DNA of 19,220 nucleotides from JAWPMV01 sp038527215 (GTDB taxonomy: Bacteria > Bacteroidota > Bacteroidia > J057). The stretch covers positions 1 through 19,220 of the forward strand of contig JBCBGC010000153.1 of the NCBI GenBank assembly GCA_038527215.1. Direction: 5' to 3'. Shown here one piece after another: positions 8,299 to 15,637 of this stretch; within the stretch, counting starts at the first letter, position 1; every line of letters begins with the position of its first letter. Made by a program: the position numbers and the translations under genes. The notes under the pieces are model-generated. The model was not told where the DNA came from. It saw nothing but the letters and a program-made list of their open reading frames with translations, and searched no databases.

Positions 8299-9485
8299 TA
8301 AGAGGATAAGGTAAAATAGACCAGGATGGGAGGGGCTGACTCCTGGCTTGAGGAGAGGATGTTATACAAGCCTGGATAATGCTGCTTGAGATAAGGGCTA
8401 AGGTCGGGATCTTCTTCCAGGTAATGCTGGTACCAGTTGGGCCAGATAGGCGTAACAAAGGTATTAGCGTTGACCACGGCAATGGGCCTGAAAAACAGCC
8501 TAGCTAATGAGGTTCGCTTATAATCCTTGCTTAAGTGCAAAGATTTCGAATGCTTATTGTATATCCCTGTTTGCCTTTCATTATCCATTAAATAGGAGAA
8601 GATGAGAAAATCCTCGCCCTCAACGATAGGCTTTTGGAGGCTACAGCTTCCTAGCAAATACCCCATTACGTTCCCCGCAAGTTGTTGTTGGGGTATGTTA
8701 CTAAAGCCACATTCTGGCCATTTTGTGACATATGCGGATTGTATTTGTTGATCGGTAATGCGGAGAATGGTATCGCAAAGCGGCTTAACCATCAGAAAGG
8801 ATGAGCCCGTGGAAGGATAAAAGCCAGCCAGGATTTCAGTCATGTCATGTTTCCAGGTGGTTTGAAGACTAACGCTCGAAGACACCAGATTCATGGCCCG
8901 GTCATACTGAAACAGGCATAGCCCTTTTTGGGGTTTCTCTTGGTAACTATAGCTATCGAAAAAGAAGTAGGTATGATCAGGGCCCAGCTTAAATTGGCTA
9001 GCAGAGAAATTAGTAGCTTGTTCTGAAAGGAACTTTCCGCTTAGATCATACTGAAGAATTCTCTTACTGGAGTTGGAATAAAGAAAGATGGTATTCTTGT
9101 CAGAATCGTAATCCAATCCTTCCAGAGAAATAAACTCACCAGGGCCTCGGCCCAGAGAACCTATTTGATTCATGAAAACTCCATCCGCAGAGAAGCGACT
9201 TACCTGATTCAACTTTTTATCCCCAATAATCAATTGATCATTACTATGGAAAAGGTAGGAAACCTCTCGGAAGAAAGGCCGGCCAGAGTCTTGAGTAGTG
9301 TTTAATGGCACGATCTTTTGAAGGATCACATCTTCATGTAATTCCTGATCTTGTAGGGATGATTGGGTAAAATCCAATTCCATCCATTCGTTGCTGGATT
9401 GATAAAGATTGGAACCGGAGTCCATTTTAGCGCATCCTAAGATGATGCAAAGGAGGCATATAGAAAACGAAATAGTGCGAACCAT
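8298..9485 (-). CDS. 6-bladed beta-propeller lipoprotein (copy 1)
   Basis: A 395-residue protein and the first gene of the minus-strand cassette. A short signal peptide ends in a good lipobox (IILGC, Cys18), which predicts a lipoprotein anchored in the envelope. A propeller hallmark GSLGRGPGEF lies at about 109-118, preceded by QVSRFSADGVFMNQ and followed by LEGLDYDSDKNTIFLY, a pattern of repeating blade strands. CDTILRIT matches the paralogue downstream. In other Bacteroidota such propellers are often found near DUF1573 or small exported peptides; here DUF1573 is present but no NVEALA-type peptide was seen. The substrate or partner is unknown. Composition is AT-rich relative to the flanking permease genes. 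Confidence 0.87.
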   Translation of the reverse strand: MVRTISFSICLLCIILGCAKMDSGSNLYQSSNEWMELDFTQSSLQDQELHEDVILQKIVPLNTTQDSGRPFFREVSYLFHSNDQLIIGDKKLNQVSRFSADGVFMNQIGSLGRGPGEFISLEGLDYDSDKNTIFLYSNSSKRILQYDLSGKFLSEQATNFSASQFKLGPDHTYFFFDSYSYQEKPQKGLCLFQYDRAMNLVSSSVSLQTTWKHDMTEILAGFYPSTGSSFLMVKPLCDTILRITDQQIQSAYVTKWPECGFSNIPQQQLAGNVMGYLLGSCSLQKPIVEGEDFLIFSYLMDNERQTGIYNKHSKSLHLSKDYKRTSLARLFFRPIAVVNANTFVTPIWPNWYQHYLEEDPDLSPYLKQHYPGLYNILSSSQESAPPILVYFTLSS

Positions 9486-9540
9486 ATTTAAGCAAGAATA
9501 AGTGGATGTTGGCTGGACCCCTACGAATGTGCCATGGGCT

Positions 9541-9585
9541 ATATGCTTTTTTTGTGGGACTATTTTTTGTCTCTTTGAAGCATAT
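9541..9585 (-). promoter_or_regulatory. Leader hairpin upstream of propeller operon
   Basis: An inverted repeat ATATGCTT (9541-9548) / AAGCATAT (9578-9585) encloses a second stem GGGAC (9556-9560) / GTCTC (9569-9573, one G-U pair). It lies 56-100 nt upstream of the first propeller gene, in its probable leader or promoter. It could be an RNA leader structure or an operator; no known riboswitch class is recognised. Confidence 0.4.
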
Positions 9586-9612
9586 CACATTGTTCGTAAG
9601 TAAGAAATATAA

Positions 9613-9771
9613 ATGTATATGGATAAAATAAGTAAAACAAATAAGCCATATTGGAAATTTTATTCTATAATGGAATTATTCCATATTAGAATTTTAGGTT
9701 GGCTCATTAGAAACTGGGCGAAAGCGGTAAAAGCTGCGAAAAAGCCCTGCATTTTTTTTCTTGAGATATAA
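9613..9771 (+). CDS. Possible small 52-residue basic peptide gene
   Basis: An ATG at 9613 opens 52 codons to a TAA at 9769-9771, beginning MYMDKISKTNKPYWKFYS and ending with AKKPCIFFLEI. The middle part (IRILGWLIRNWAKAVKAAKK) is basic and could form an amphipathic helix. The ORF ends 29 nt before the second PadR gene on the same strand. It contains the right 17-bp repeat, which encodes VKAAK. No family is recognised, no ribosome binding site is visible, and an ORF of this length in AT-rich DNA can arise by chance, so it may not be a gene. Confidence 0.25.
   Translation: MYMDKISKTNKPYWKFYSIMELFHIRILGWLIRNWAKAVKAAKKPCIFFLEI
9646..9696. repeat. Paired AT-rich repeats with central palindrome
   Basis: Two near-identical units, CCATATTGGAAATTTTA (9646-9662) and CCATATTAGAATTTTA (9681-9696), lie 35 nt apart. 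Between and overlapping them is a 15-nt palindrome ATGGAAT-T-ATTCCAT (9670-9684). The arrangement fits an operator for a dimeric regulator in the divergent promoter region between the propeller operon and the PadR operon. The binding protein is unknown. Confidence 0.45.
9726..9742 (+). repeat. 17-bp direct repeat, right copy
   Basis: A perfect copy of GGTAAAAGCTGCGAAAA also present at 6661-6677. It lies 58 nt upstream of the second PadR gene and marks the right side of the AT-rich cassette. Confidence 0.75.
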
Positions 9772-9775
9772 AAAC

Positions 9776-9783
9776 TACATTTT
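9776..9783 (+). promoter_or_regulatory. Candidate -7 element for the PadR-permease operon
   Basis: TACATTTT differs at one position from the Bacteroidota -7 consensus TAnnTTTG and ends 17 nt before the PadR start. A T-rich tract upstream might serve as the -33 region, but no TTG sits at the ideal distance. This is a weak call. Confidence 0.25.
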
Positions 9784-9800
9784 AGGTAAAAATCATCTGT

Positions 9801-10127
9801 ATGCCGAAACATCGACTAGGAGAGTTTGAAGAAGTGGTCTTGCTGACGGTCGCCATTCTGTATGGAGAAGCCTACGGCATCGCCATTATAGACGAGATGG
9901 AAAAGCGGCTGGCGCGCAAGGTGAGCATCGGTTCTCTGCAAACGGTGCTGCGTCGCCTGGAACAAAAAGGCTTCCTCAGTTCTGAGTTTGGGGAGGCGAC
10001 TAAGGTCCGGGGCGGCAAGCGGAAACGCTTCTTTAGCCTGACCGCCGCCGGTAAGGCTGCCATCCGCAAAACCAAAGAAGACCGCATGGGCCTCTGGGAG
10101 GCCATCCCCAATGTAGCGCTTGAATAA
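9801..10127 (+). CDS. PadR-family transcriptional regulator (second copy)
   Basis: A 108-residue winged-helix regulator, MPKHRLGEFEEVVLLTVAIL at the N-terminus, then the recognition helix region SIGSLQTVLRRLEQKGFLSS and a basic wing RGGKRKRFFSLTAAG. It aligns over its whole length with the PadR at 2458-2796, including the C-terminal MGLWEAIPNV / MWSKIPNI segment. It is the first gene of a plus-strand operon, with the next permease starting 6 nt after its stop. Self-repression of the operon is expected from the family. The promoter region upstream is AT-rich and contains a TACATTTTAGGTA element loosely similar to the sequence before the first PadR gene. Confidence 0.93.
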   Translation: MPKHRLGEFEEVVLLTVAILYGEAYGIAIIDEMEKRLARKVSIGSLQTVLRRLEQKGFLSSEFGEATKVRGGKRKRFFSLTAAGKAAIRKTKEDRMGLWEAIPNVALE

Positions 10128-10133
10128 TACACC

Positions 10134-12815
10134 ATGCCACAGCATCAACCATCACCACCACCTCGCTGGCTGCTAGGCCTCTTTCGCTGGTTTTGTCATC
10201 CCGATTTTGCGGAAGACATCGAAGGCGATCTGCGAGAGCGCTATGCCCGGCAAGCCGAACACGCCGGACGAACCCGCGCCAATTTGCGCTTGACCAAAGA
10301 GGTCCTGCTCCTGTGCAGACCCGGCATCGTACGTCCTTTTTACCGCCCACAACCCAAATTTTTCTTCATGTTTAATAACTATCTCAAATCGGCCTGGCGG
10401 AATCTCTGGAAACGCAAGAAATTCTCCCTGATCAATCTCCTGGGGCTCAGTATTGGCATGGCGGCCTGTCTGCTCATTTTGCAATACATCCAATACGAAC
10501 AGAGCTACGATGATTTTCACCAGGACCTTTCTCGCCTCTATCGCCTCAACCTAGGTATGACCGACCAGGGCGGCTCTGAAATCGCGGTCAGAGCCACCAA
10601 TCATCCAGCGGTAGGAGCCGCTATTAAGCAGGACTTCCCGCAGGTGGAAGATTTTGCCCGCATGGTAGACGTGAAGATTTTCTTTGGTTCGGCCATCGTG
10701 AGCTATAAAGAAGATGGAGAAGCCGTTCAGACTTACTACGAGGATGAACTATATATCGCTGATTCCTCGGTCCTGCGTATGTTTTCCTTTCCCATGCTCA
10801 AAGGGGATCCCAAGACCGCCTTGCGGGAAAAATTCAGCATTGTGATCACTGAAAGCATGGCCGAACGCTACTTTGGGGCGGAAGACCCCATGGGGAAGTT
10901 TCTCTATCTGAACGGCAATTTCGAAGTAAAAGTAACGGGCGTCCTTAAAGATTTGCCCCATAACACCCACCTCAATATCCGAGCACTGCTTTCCTCCTCT
11001 CTGTTTGGCAGCGGGGTGAATGATGCCTGGATTTGGCCGGAGTTTTATACCTACCTCAAACTGGCTCCGGGAACCCAGCCGGAAGACCTGACCGTACAAT
11101 TGGACGGATTTGTGGAAAAATATCTGGGGGAAGTGATGCAGGAATTTGGCATCCGGGAAGAGATGTATTTGCAACCGGTAGCCGATATACACCTGGAAGG
11201 AAACCTCATGAAGGAAGTCAAAGAAAATGGCAACCAGGCCACCATTTCCTTCCTCATGCTCATTGCTGGTATGATCTTGCTGATTGCCTGGATGAACTAT
11301 ATCAACCTCAGCACTTCGCGTTCGCTGGAGCGGGCTTCGGAGGTGGGCATCCGTAAGGTAGTGGGCGCGCGTCGGGGCAACCTGATTTTCCAATTCCTGA
11401 TGGAAGCTGGCCTAATGAATACCCTGGCCATCTTTTTGGCGGTAGCGCTGACCTTGCTGCTTACCCCGGCTTTCAACCAACTGGTAGGCCGACCCGTGAT
11501 TGGCGGGATTTGGCTGAGTCCCTTGTGGCAGGAACCCATGACCTGGGCCCTGCTGGCGATGATGTTGATCGGCGGGACCTTTTTGGCGGGTTTATACCCG
11601 GCTTTTGTCCTCTCTTCCTTCCGTCCCGTGCGCACCATCAAAGGCAAGATGTTTCGTTCAGGCAAAAAAGTGCATTTCCGACACGTGATGGTGGTCTTTC
11701 AGTTTGCCATCAGCCTGCTGATGATCGCGGGGACCCTGCTGGTGTATCGCCAACTTTCTTTTATGCAAAACCAGCACACCGGCTTTGAGATGGACCAAAT
11801 GCTGGTTACTCCTGCCCCTTCCATCGGAGACTCCACCATCATGGACCGGGCGGAAAACTTCCGCAATGAGATGGAAAGCCTGGCCCAGGTTGACCAGCTG
11901 ACCCTGACCTCTGATATTCCCGGCCACATCATTCAGAATGTGAACTCGATCAAACTAAAAGGCCAAAGCACCGATGAGGCAGTCTTTGCCACCATGATTT
12001 TTACCGATGAGCATTATCTGTCTACTTATGACATCGAGTTGGTCGCTGGGCGCAATTTTTCCAAAGAATTCTCCACCGATGATGAAGCGGTGATGTTGAA
12101 TGAAAAAGCCGTAGAAATGCTGGGCTATGCGCAGCCCGAAGACATCTTAGGAGAAGTGATCAGTCGGAAAATGTATAGCTGGCAGGACAGAAGGGTAGTG
12201 GGGGTAGTAAAAAATGTGAACCACCGTTCCTTTGCCCATAAACAAGTGCCTTTTGCCTATTTCAATCGCTATCTGGGCCCGGAGTATTTTACCCTCCGCG
12301 TACAGCCTCAACAAATGGAACAAACCCTGGCGGCGGTGGAGAAAAGCTATATCAGCCATTTCCCTGGCAATCCCTTTGACTACTTTTTCCTGGATGATTA
12401 TTTCTCCCGCCAGTATAAAGCCGATCAGCAGTTTGGGAAAGTCTTCAGCATCTTTGCTGGTCTGGCCATCTTTATCGCCTGTCTCGGTCTGCTCGGCCTG
12501 ATTTCCTATATCACTTCCAGCCGGACCAAAGAGATCGGCATCCGCAAAATTCTGGGAGCCTCGGCTCCGCAGATCATTTACCTGCTGGGTCGACCCTTTA
12601 TTGCCCTGGTATTCATTGCGGCGGTGATTGCGATTCCGCTGGCCTGGCTAAGCGGAGAACAGTGGCTCCAACAATATGCCTATCAGGCCCCGCTCAGTAT
12701 GTGGGTTTTTCTGGTGCCCTTGTTGATGGTACTGCTCCTGGCTGGCCTGACCATTTTCTGGGAGACCTCCCGCATCGCCCGAAGCAATCCCGCAGAAAGT
12801 CTACGCTATGAATAG
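10134..12815 (+). CDS. FtsX/MacB-type ABC permease with prefix domain (operon copy A)
   Basis: A complete 893-residue inner-membrane permease without an ATPase domain. Residues about 8-70 form the cytosolic prefix (PPRWLLGLFRWFCHPDF, then EDIEGDLRERY). The core begins at Met79 (MFNNYLKSAWRNL), which aligns with the start codon of prefix-less paralogues. TM1 is at about 97-120; FtsX domain 1 carries EVGIRKVVGARR from residue 403 and FtsX domain 2 carries EIGIRKILGAS from residue 800. The protein ends with the common ARSNPAESLRYE tail. It lies 6 nt downstream of PadR and 48 nt upstream of a second permease, so all three are likely co-transcribed. It is of the same 'IAWxNYxNLST' subtype as the permease at 4093-6558. 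Substrate unknown; peptide, lipid or antibiotic export and mechanotransmission are all known for this superfamily. Confidence 0.94.
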   Translation: MPQHQPSPPPRWLLGLFRWFCHPDFAEDIEGDLRERYARQAEHAGRTRANLRLTKEVLLLCRPGIVRPFYRPQPKFFFMFNNYLKSAWRNLWKRKKFSLINLLGLSIGMAACLLILQYIQYEQSYDDFHQDLSRLYRLNLGMTDQGGSEIAVRATNHPAVGAAIKQDFPQVEDFARMVDVKIFFGSAIVSYKEDGEAVQTYYEDELYIADSSVLRMFSFPMLKGDPKTALREKFSIVITESMAERYFGAEDPMGKFLYLNGNFEVKVTGVLKDLPHNTHLNIRALLSSSLFGSGVNDAWIWPEFYTYLKLAPGTQPEDLTVQLDGFVEKYLGEVMQEFGIREEMYLQPVADIHLEGNLMKEVKENGNQATISFLMLIAGMILLIAWMNYINLSTSRSLERASEVGIRKVVGARRGNLIFQFLMEAGLMNTLAIFLAVALTLLLTPAFNQLVGRPVIGGIWLSPLWQEPMTWALLAMMLIGGTFLAGLYPAFVLSSFRPVRTIKGKMFRSGKKVHFRHVMVVFQFAISLLMIAGTLLVYRQLSFMQNQHTGFEMDQMLVTPAPSIGDSTIMDRAENFRNEMESLAQVDQLTLTSDIPGHIIQNVNSIKLKGQSTDEAVFATMIFTDEHYLSTYDIELVAGRNFSKEFSTDDEAVMLNEKAVEMLGYAQPEDILGEVISRKMYSWQDRRVVGVVKNVNHRSFAHKQVPFAYFNRYLGPEYFTLRVQPQQMEQTLAAVEKSYISHFPGNPFDYFFLDDYFSRQYKADQQFGKVFSIFAGLAIFIACLGLLGLISYITSSRTKEIGIRKILGASAPQIIYLLGRPFIALVFIAAVIAIPLAWLSGEQWLQQYAYQAPLSMWVFLVPLLMVLLLAGLTIFWETSRIARSNPAESLRYE

Positions 12816-12863
12816 CCCCAAAACCCTTTTAACCTCACATAATTCTATCGCTTAAGCTGCCCT

Positions 12864-15470
12864 ATGGCCTCGAAACATCCTTCCCAACCTCCTCACTGGC
12901 TCCTGCGTTTTTTCCGCTGGTTTTGCCATCCGGACTATGTGGAAGACATAGAAGGCGATCTGCTGGAACGCTATGCAGCTCGCGTGCAAATTCGGGGCGG
13001 CCAGCCTGCTCCATGGTTCTTTTTCCGGGAAGTGCTGGCCTTGTTGCGGCCTAATCTCATTCGTCCCCTCGGTTTCTCTCACTTCTTAGCTATTACCATC
13101 ATGTTCAAACACAGTGTACTGATAAGTTATCGTCGTTTTCTTCGGGATAAAACCAGCTTTTTGATCAACCTGACGGGCCTGTCTACCGGTCTGGCCTGTG
13201 TCTTATTCATTTTCCTTTGGGTAAGAGACGAGCGCAAAGTGGACAGCTTTCACCATGAGTTGGGGCAGATCTATCAGGTGATGCAGCATTTTGATACGCC
13301 GCAGGGGCTGGATACCTGGGATTACTCACCTATGATTTTGGGGGAAGCTTTACGGGGTAAAATGCCCGAAGTAGCGACCACGGCGACCACTAGCAATATG
13401 TACACCCATCCCAAGACGGTCTTTTCCTTTGGCGAAAAACAGGCCGTGGCCAAAGGACGCTTTGGCAGCAGCAACTTCTTTGAATTCTTTTCCTTCACCC
13501 TGGTGGCTGGGGATGAAAAAAATATCCTGCGGGAACTGAACCATATCGCCATCTCCCATCGGGTGGCAGAAAAGCTCTTCGGGACGCCGGAGGATGCCTT
13601 GGGCAAAATCATCCGTTGGGAAAACGAATCTTACACAGGAGACTTTAAGGTCGGGGGTGTCTTTGAGGAGCCCGGGCCGCATTCCACCATGAAGTTCGAA
13701 TTTATCCTGCCTTACCAATGGCAGATTACCTGGGATGAGCATGCGGGCAAATGGTCCGGCGGTTACGGAGAAACCTATGTTCGCCTAAAAAAGGGAGCTG
13801 ATCCACAGGCCTTTGATGAGAAAATGAGGGCTTTTCACCCACCTAGCCAGATGTATCAAATCAAGCGCCTCACCTTTTTTACGCGCCCCTATGCCGACCG
13901 CTACCTCCGGGGAAATTATGAGGCCGGGGTGCAGGTAGGGGGGCGCATCGTATACGTGCGATTGTTTTCGCTGGTCGCGCTTTTTATCCTGCTCATCGCC
14001 TGCTTCAATTTCATCAATCTCTCAACTGCCCAGGCCAATAAAAAACTCAAGGAAATAGGCGTTAAAAAGACCATCGGGGCACGCAGACCGGTGCTGGCCT
14101 TTCAGTTTTTGGTGGAATCTGTGCTGCTGGTTACAGCCTCTCTGTTGGTGGCGCTCTTGCTGGTCCAACTTTCCTTACCTGCCTTCAATGAACTGACCGC
14201 TAAAAGCCTTGCCCTGACCTGGGAAATGGACTGGGTGCTGGGTATTGCCGGTATCGCGATGCTGACGGGACTGGTGGCCGGACTGTATCCTGCCGTATTT
14301 CTTTCCCGCTTTCAACCCAAAGAAATCCTCAAAGGCTTGCGCAATACTGCTTATGGCTCAGCCTGGTTACGCAAAGGTTTGGTGATCTTCCAGTTTAGCC
14401 TTTCGGTCATCTTGATCGTTGGGGTGATGGTGGTACAGGCCCAGATTCAATACACCCAAAACAAGCATTTGGGCTATGACCGGGAGCAGGTGGTAAGCTT
14501 TGAGCGGGGCGACTATGATGAGGATCCTCAGCTTTTTCTGAATAAAATCCGGCAACTGCCGGGCGTGGTGCGGGCCAGCAATATGGTCTGGAGTGTGCTG
14601 GATAATAGCGATTCCGGCGGTGGCTATTCCTGGTCAGGAGAAGCCCACGAACGGGAACATTCTTTCAAATCCCCCCGGCTGGGATATGAAGCCATTGAAA
14701 CCTTGGGCATGGAGATCATTCAAGGCCGGAGTTTTTCGCAGGAAAAAGGGGATGATTGGAAAAAAGTTATTCTGAATGAAGCGGCGCTGGCCTTGATGGG
14801 GCTTGAAAATCCCATAGGGTATATGCTGGACGTTGGCGATGATCAGCGGGAAATTATCGGGGTAGTAAAGGACTTTCACTATGGTTCTATCCATCACGCC
14901 ATAGATCCTATGATCATGCGCTTTAGACGAGGCGGCCGGGATATTCTGGTCAAACTTAAAGCCGGAGCGGAACAACAGACCCTGGCCCAGATGGAAGAAA
15001 TTTATCACGCCCATCATCCGGCATATGAGTTTAATTACCATTTCTTAGACGAGGATTACCAACGCCTCTATGAAGCTGAAACGAGAGTGGGTTCGTTATC
15101 CAGAATTTTCGGCTTACTAGCCATCCTGATTTCCTGCCTGGGCTTGCTGGGACTGGCCATTTATACCGCCGAACGGCGGGCCAAGGAATTAGGCATTCGT
15201 AAGGTGCTGGGAGCCACCGTGTGGAACCTGATGGAATTGCTCTCAAGAGATTTTACCCGCATGGTGCTGGCCGCACTGACCATCGCCTTGCCTGTAAGTT
15301 ATTTCCTCGCCAAATCCTGGCTTACCTCCTTCGCTTACCATATAGAGTTGGAGTGGTATTACTTTTTGGGAGCGGGCTTGATTGCCCTGCTGGTTGCCTG
15401 GCTGACCATCGGCCTGCAAACTTATCAGGCGGCCAGCCTGAATCCGATTCATGGGTTAAGAGACGAATGA
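12864..15470 (+). CDS. FtsX/MacB-type ABC permease with prefix domain (operon copy B)
   Basis: A complete 868-residue permease and the third gene of the PadR operon. The prefix (residues about 9-70) is nearly the same as in copy A: PPHWLLRFFRWFCHPDY followed by EDIEGDLLERY. The core starts at Met80 (MFKHSVLISYRRF). TM1 is at about 97-119; FtsX domain 1 has EIGVKKTIGARR from residue 397 and FtsX domain 2 has ELGIRKVLGA from residue 775. Outside the prefix it differs clearly from copy A and is of the 'IACxNFINLSTA' subtype shared with the permease at 1-2461. The pairing of two subtypes in one operon would suit a heterodimeric transporter. There is no ATP-binding motif. The gene is followed by a palindromic element and a terminator. 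Confidence 0.94.
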   Translation: MASKHPSQPPHWLLRFFRWFCHPDYVEDIEGDLLERYAARVQIRGGQPAPWFFFREVLALLRPNLIRPLGFSHFLAITIMFKHSVLISYRRFLRDKTSFLINLTGLSTGLACVLFIFLWVRDERKVDSFHHELGQIYQVMQHFDTPQGLDTWDYSPMILGEALRGKMPEVATTATTSNMYTHPKTVFSFGEKQAVAKGRFGSSNFFEFFSFTLVAGDEKNILRELNHIAISHRVAEKLFGTPEDALGKIIRWENESYTGDFKVGGVFEEPGPHSTMKFEFILPYQWQITWDEHAGKWSGGYGETYVRLKKGADPQAFDEKMRAFHPPSQMYQIKRLTFFTRPYADRYLRGNYEAGVQVGGRIVYVRLFSLVALFILLIACFNFINLSTAQANKKLKEIGVKKTIGARRPVLAFQFLVESVLLVTASLLVALLLVQLSLPAFNELTAKSLALTWEMDWVLGIAGIAMLTGLVAGLYPAVFLSRFQPKEILKGLRNTAYGSAWLRKGLVIFQFSLSVILIVGVMVVQAQIQYTQNKHLGYDREQVVSFERGDYDEDPQLFLNKIRQLPGVVRASNMVWSVLDNSDSGGGYSWSGEAHEREHSFKSPRLGYEAIETLGMEIIQGRSFSQEKGDDWKKVILNEAALALMGLENPIGYMLDVGDDQREIIGVVKDFHYGSIHHAIDPMIMRFRRGGRDILVKLKAGAEQQTLAQMEEIYHAHHPAYEFNYHFLDEDYQRLYEAETRVGSLSRIFGLLAILISCLGLLGLAIYTAERRAKELGIRKVLGATVWNLMELLSRDFTRMVLAALTIALPVSYFLAKSWLTSFAYHIELEWYYFLGAGLIALLVAWLTIGLQTYQAASLNPIHGLRDE

Positions 15471-15475
15471 GAAAA

Positions 15476-15539
15476 GCCACGAATTTTCGAATGAAAGACG
15501 AATAGCTTCTGATTCGTCCTTAATTCGTGCATTCGTGGC
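15476..15539. repeat. CGAAT-rich long palindromic element
   Basis: Outer arms GCCACGAAT (15476-15484) and ATTCGTGGC (15531-15539) are perfectly complementary. Inner arms GACGAAT (15497-15503) and ATTCGTC (15512-15518) form a second stem, with CGAAT/ATTCG (15488-15492 / 15523-15527) between them. The whole can fold as a long, interrupted hairpin. It sits 5 nt after the permease stop. It resembles the dispersed intergenic palindromes seen in many Bacteroidota genomes, which is inference here because only one copy is visible. Confidence 0.7.
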
Positions 15540-15606
15540 CCTTAAAACAACGCCCCAAAAAATAGTAGACCGTTCTTTATTTACCCGTCCATGATACCGG
15601 GTAGTT

Positions 15607-15637
15607 TCTCCCGCTCTGACAGCGGGAGACTTTTTTT
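15607..15637 (+). terminator. Intrinsic terminator of the PadR-permease-permease operon
   Basis: A 9-bp perfect stem TCTCCCGCT (15607-15615) / AGCGGGAGA (15621-15629) with a 5-nt loop is followed by C and seven Ts (15631-15637). This is a strong Rho-independent terminator for plus-strand transcripts. Its T tract overlaps the stop codon of the convergent permease gene at 15636-15638. A weaker hairpin TACCCG/CGGGTA (15582-15587 / 15598-15603) precedes it. On the minus strand there is no T tract after the stem. Confidence 0.9.

Noticed and set aside
9716..9759. Terminator-like GGGC...GCCC followed by eight Ts upstream of PadR
   Set aside because: The stem is only 4 bp with a long loop, too weak for an intrinsic terminator, and no upstream plus-strand gene needs one unless the small ORF is real.
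9486..9800. NVEALA-type peptide gene near the propeller operon
   Set aside because: I read the minus strand from every ATG in the gap; the longest frame is about 29 codons and no NVEALA-like motif appears.
10749..11393. Open reading frame of 214 codons on the minus strand
   Set aside because: Antisense shadow of the permease at 10134-12815; the composition follows the sense codons and shows no protein-family motifs.
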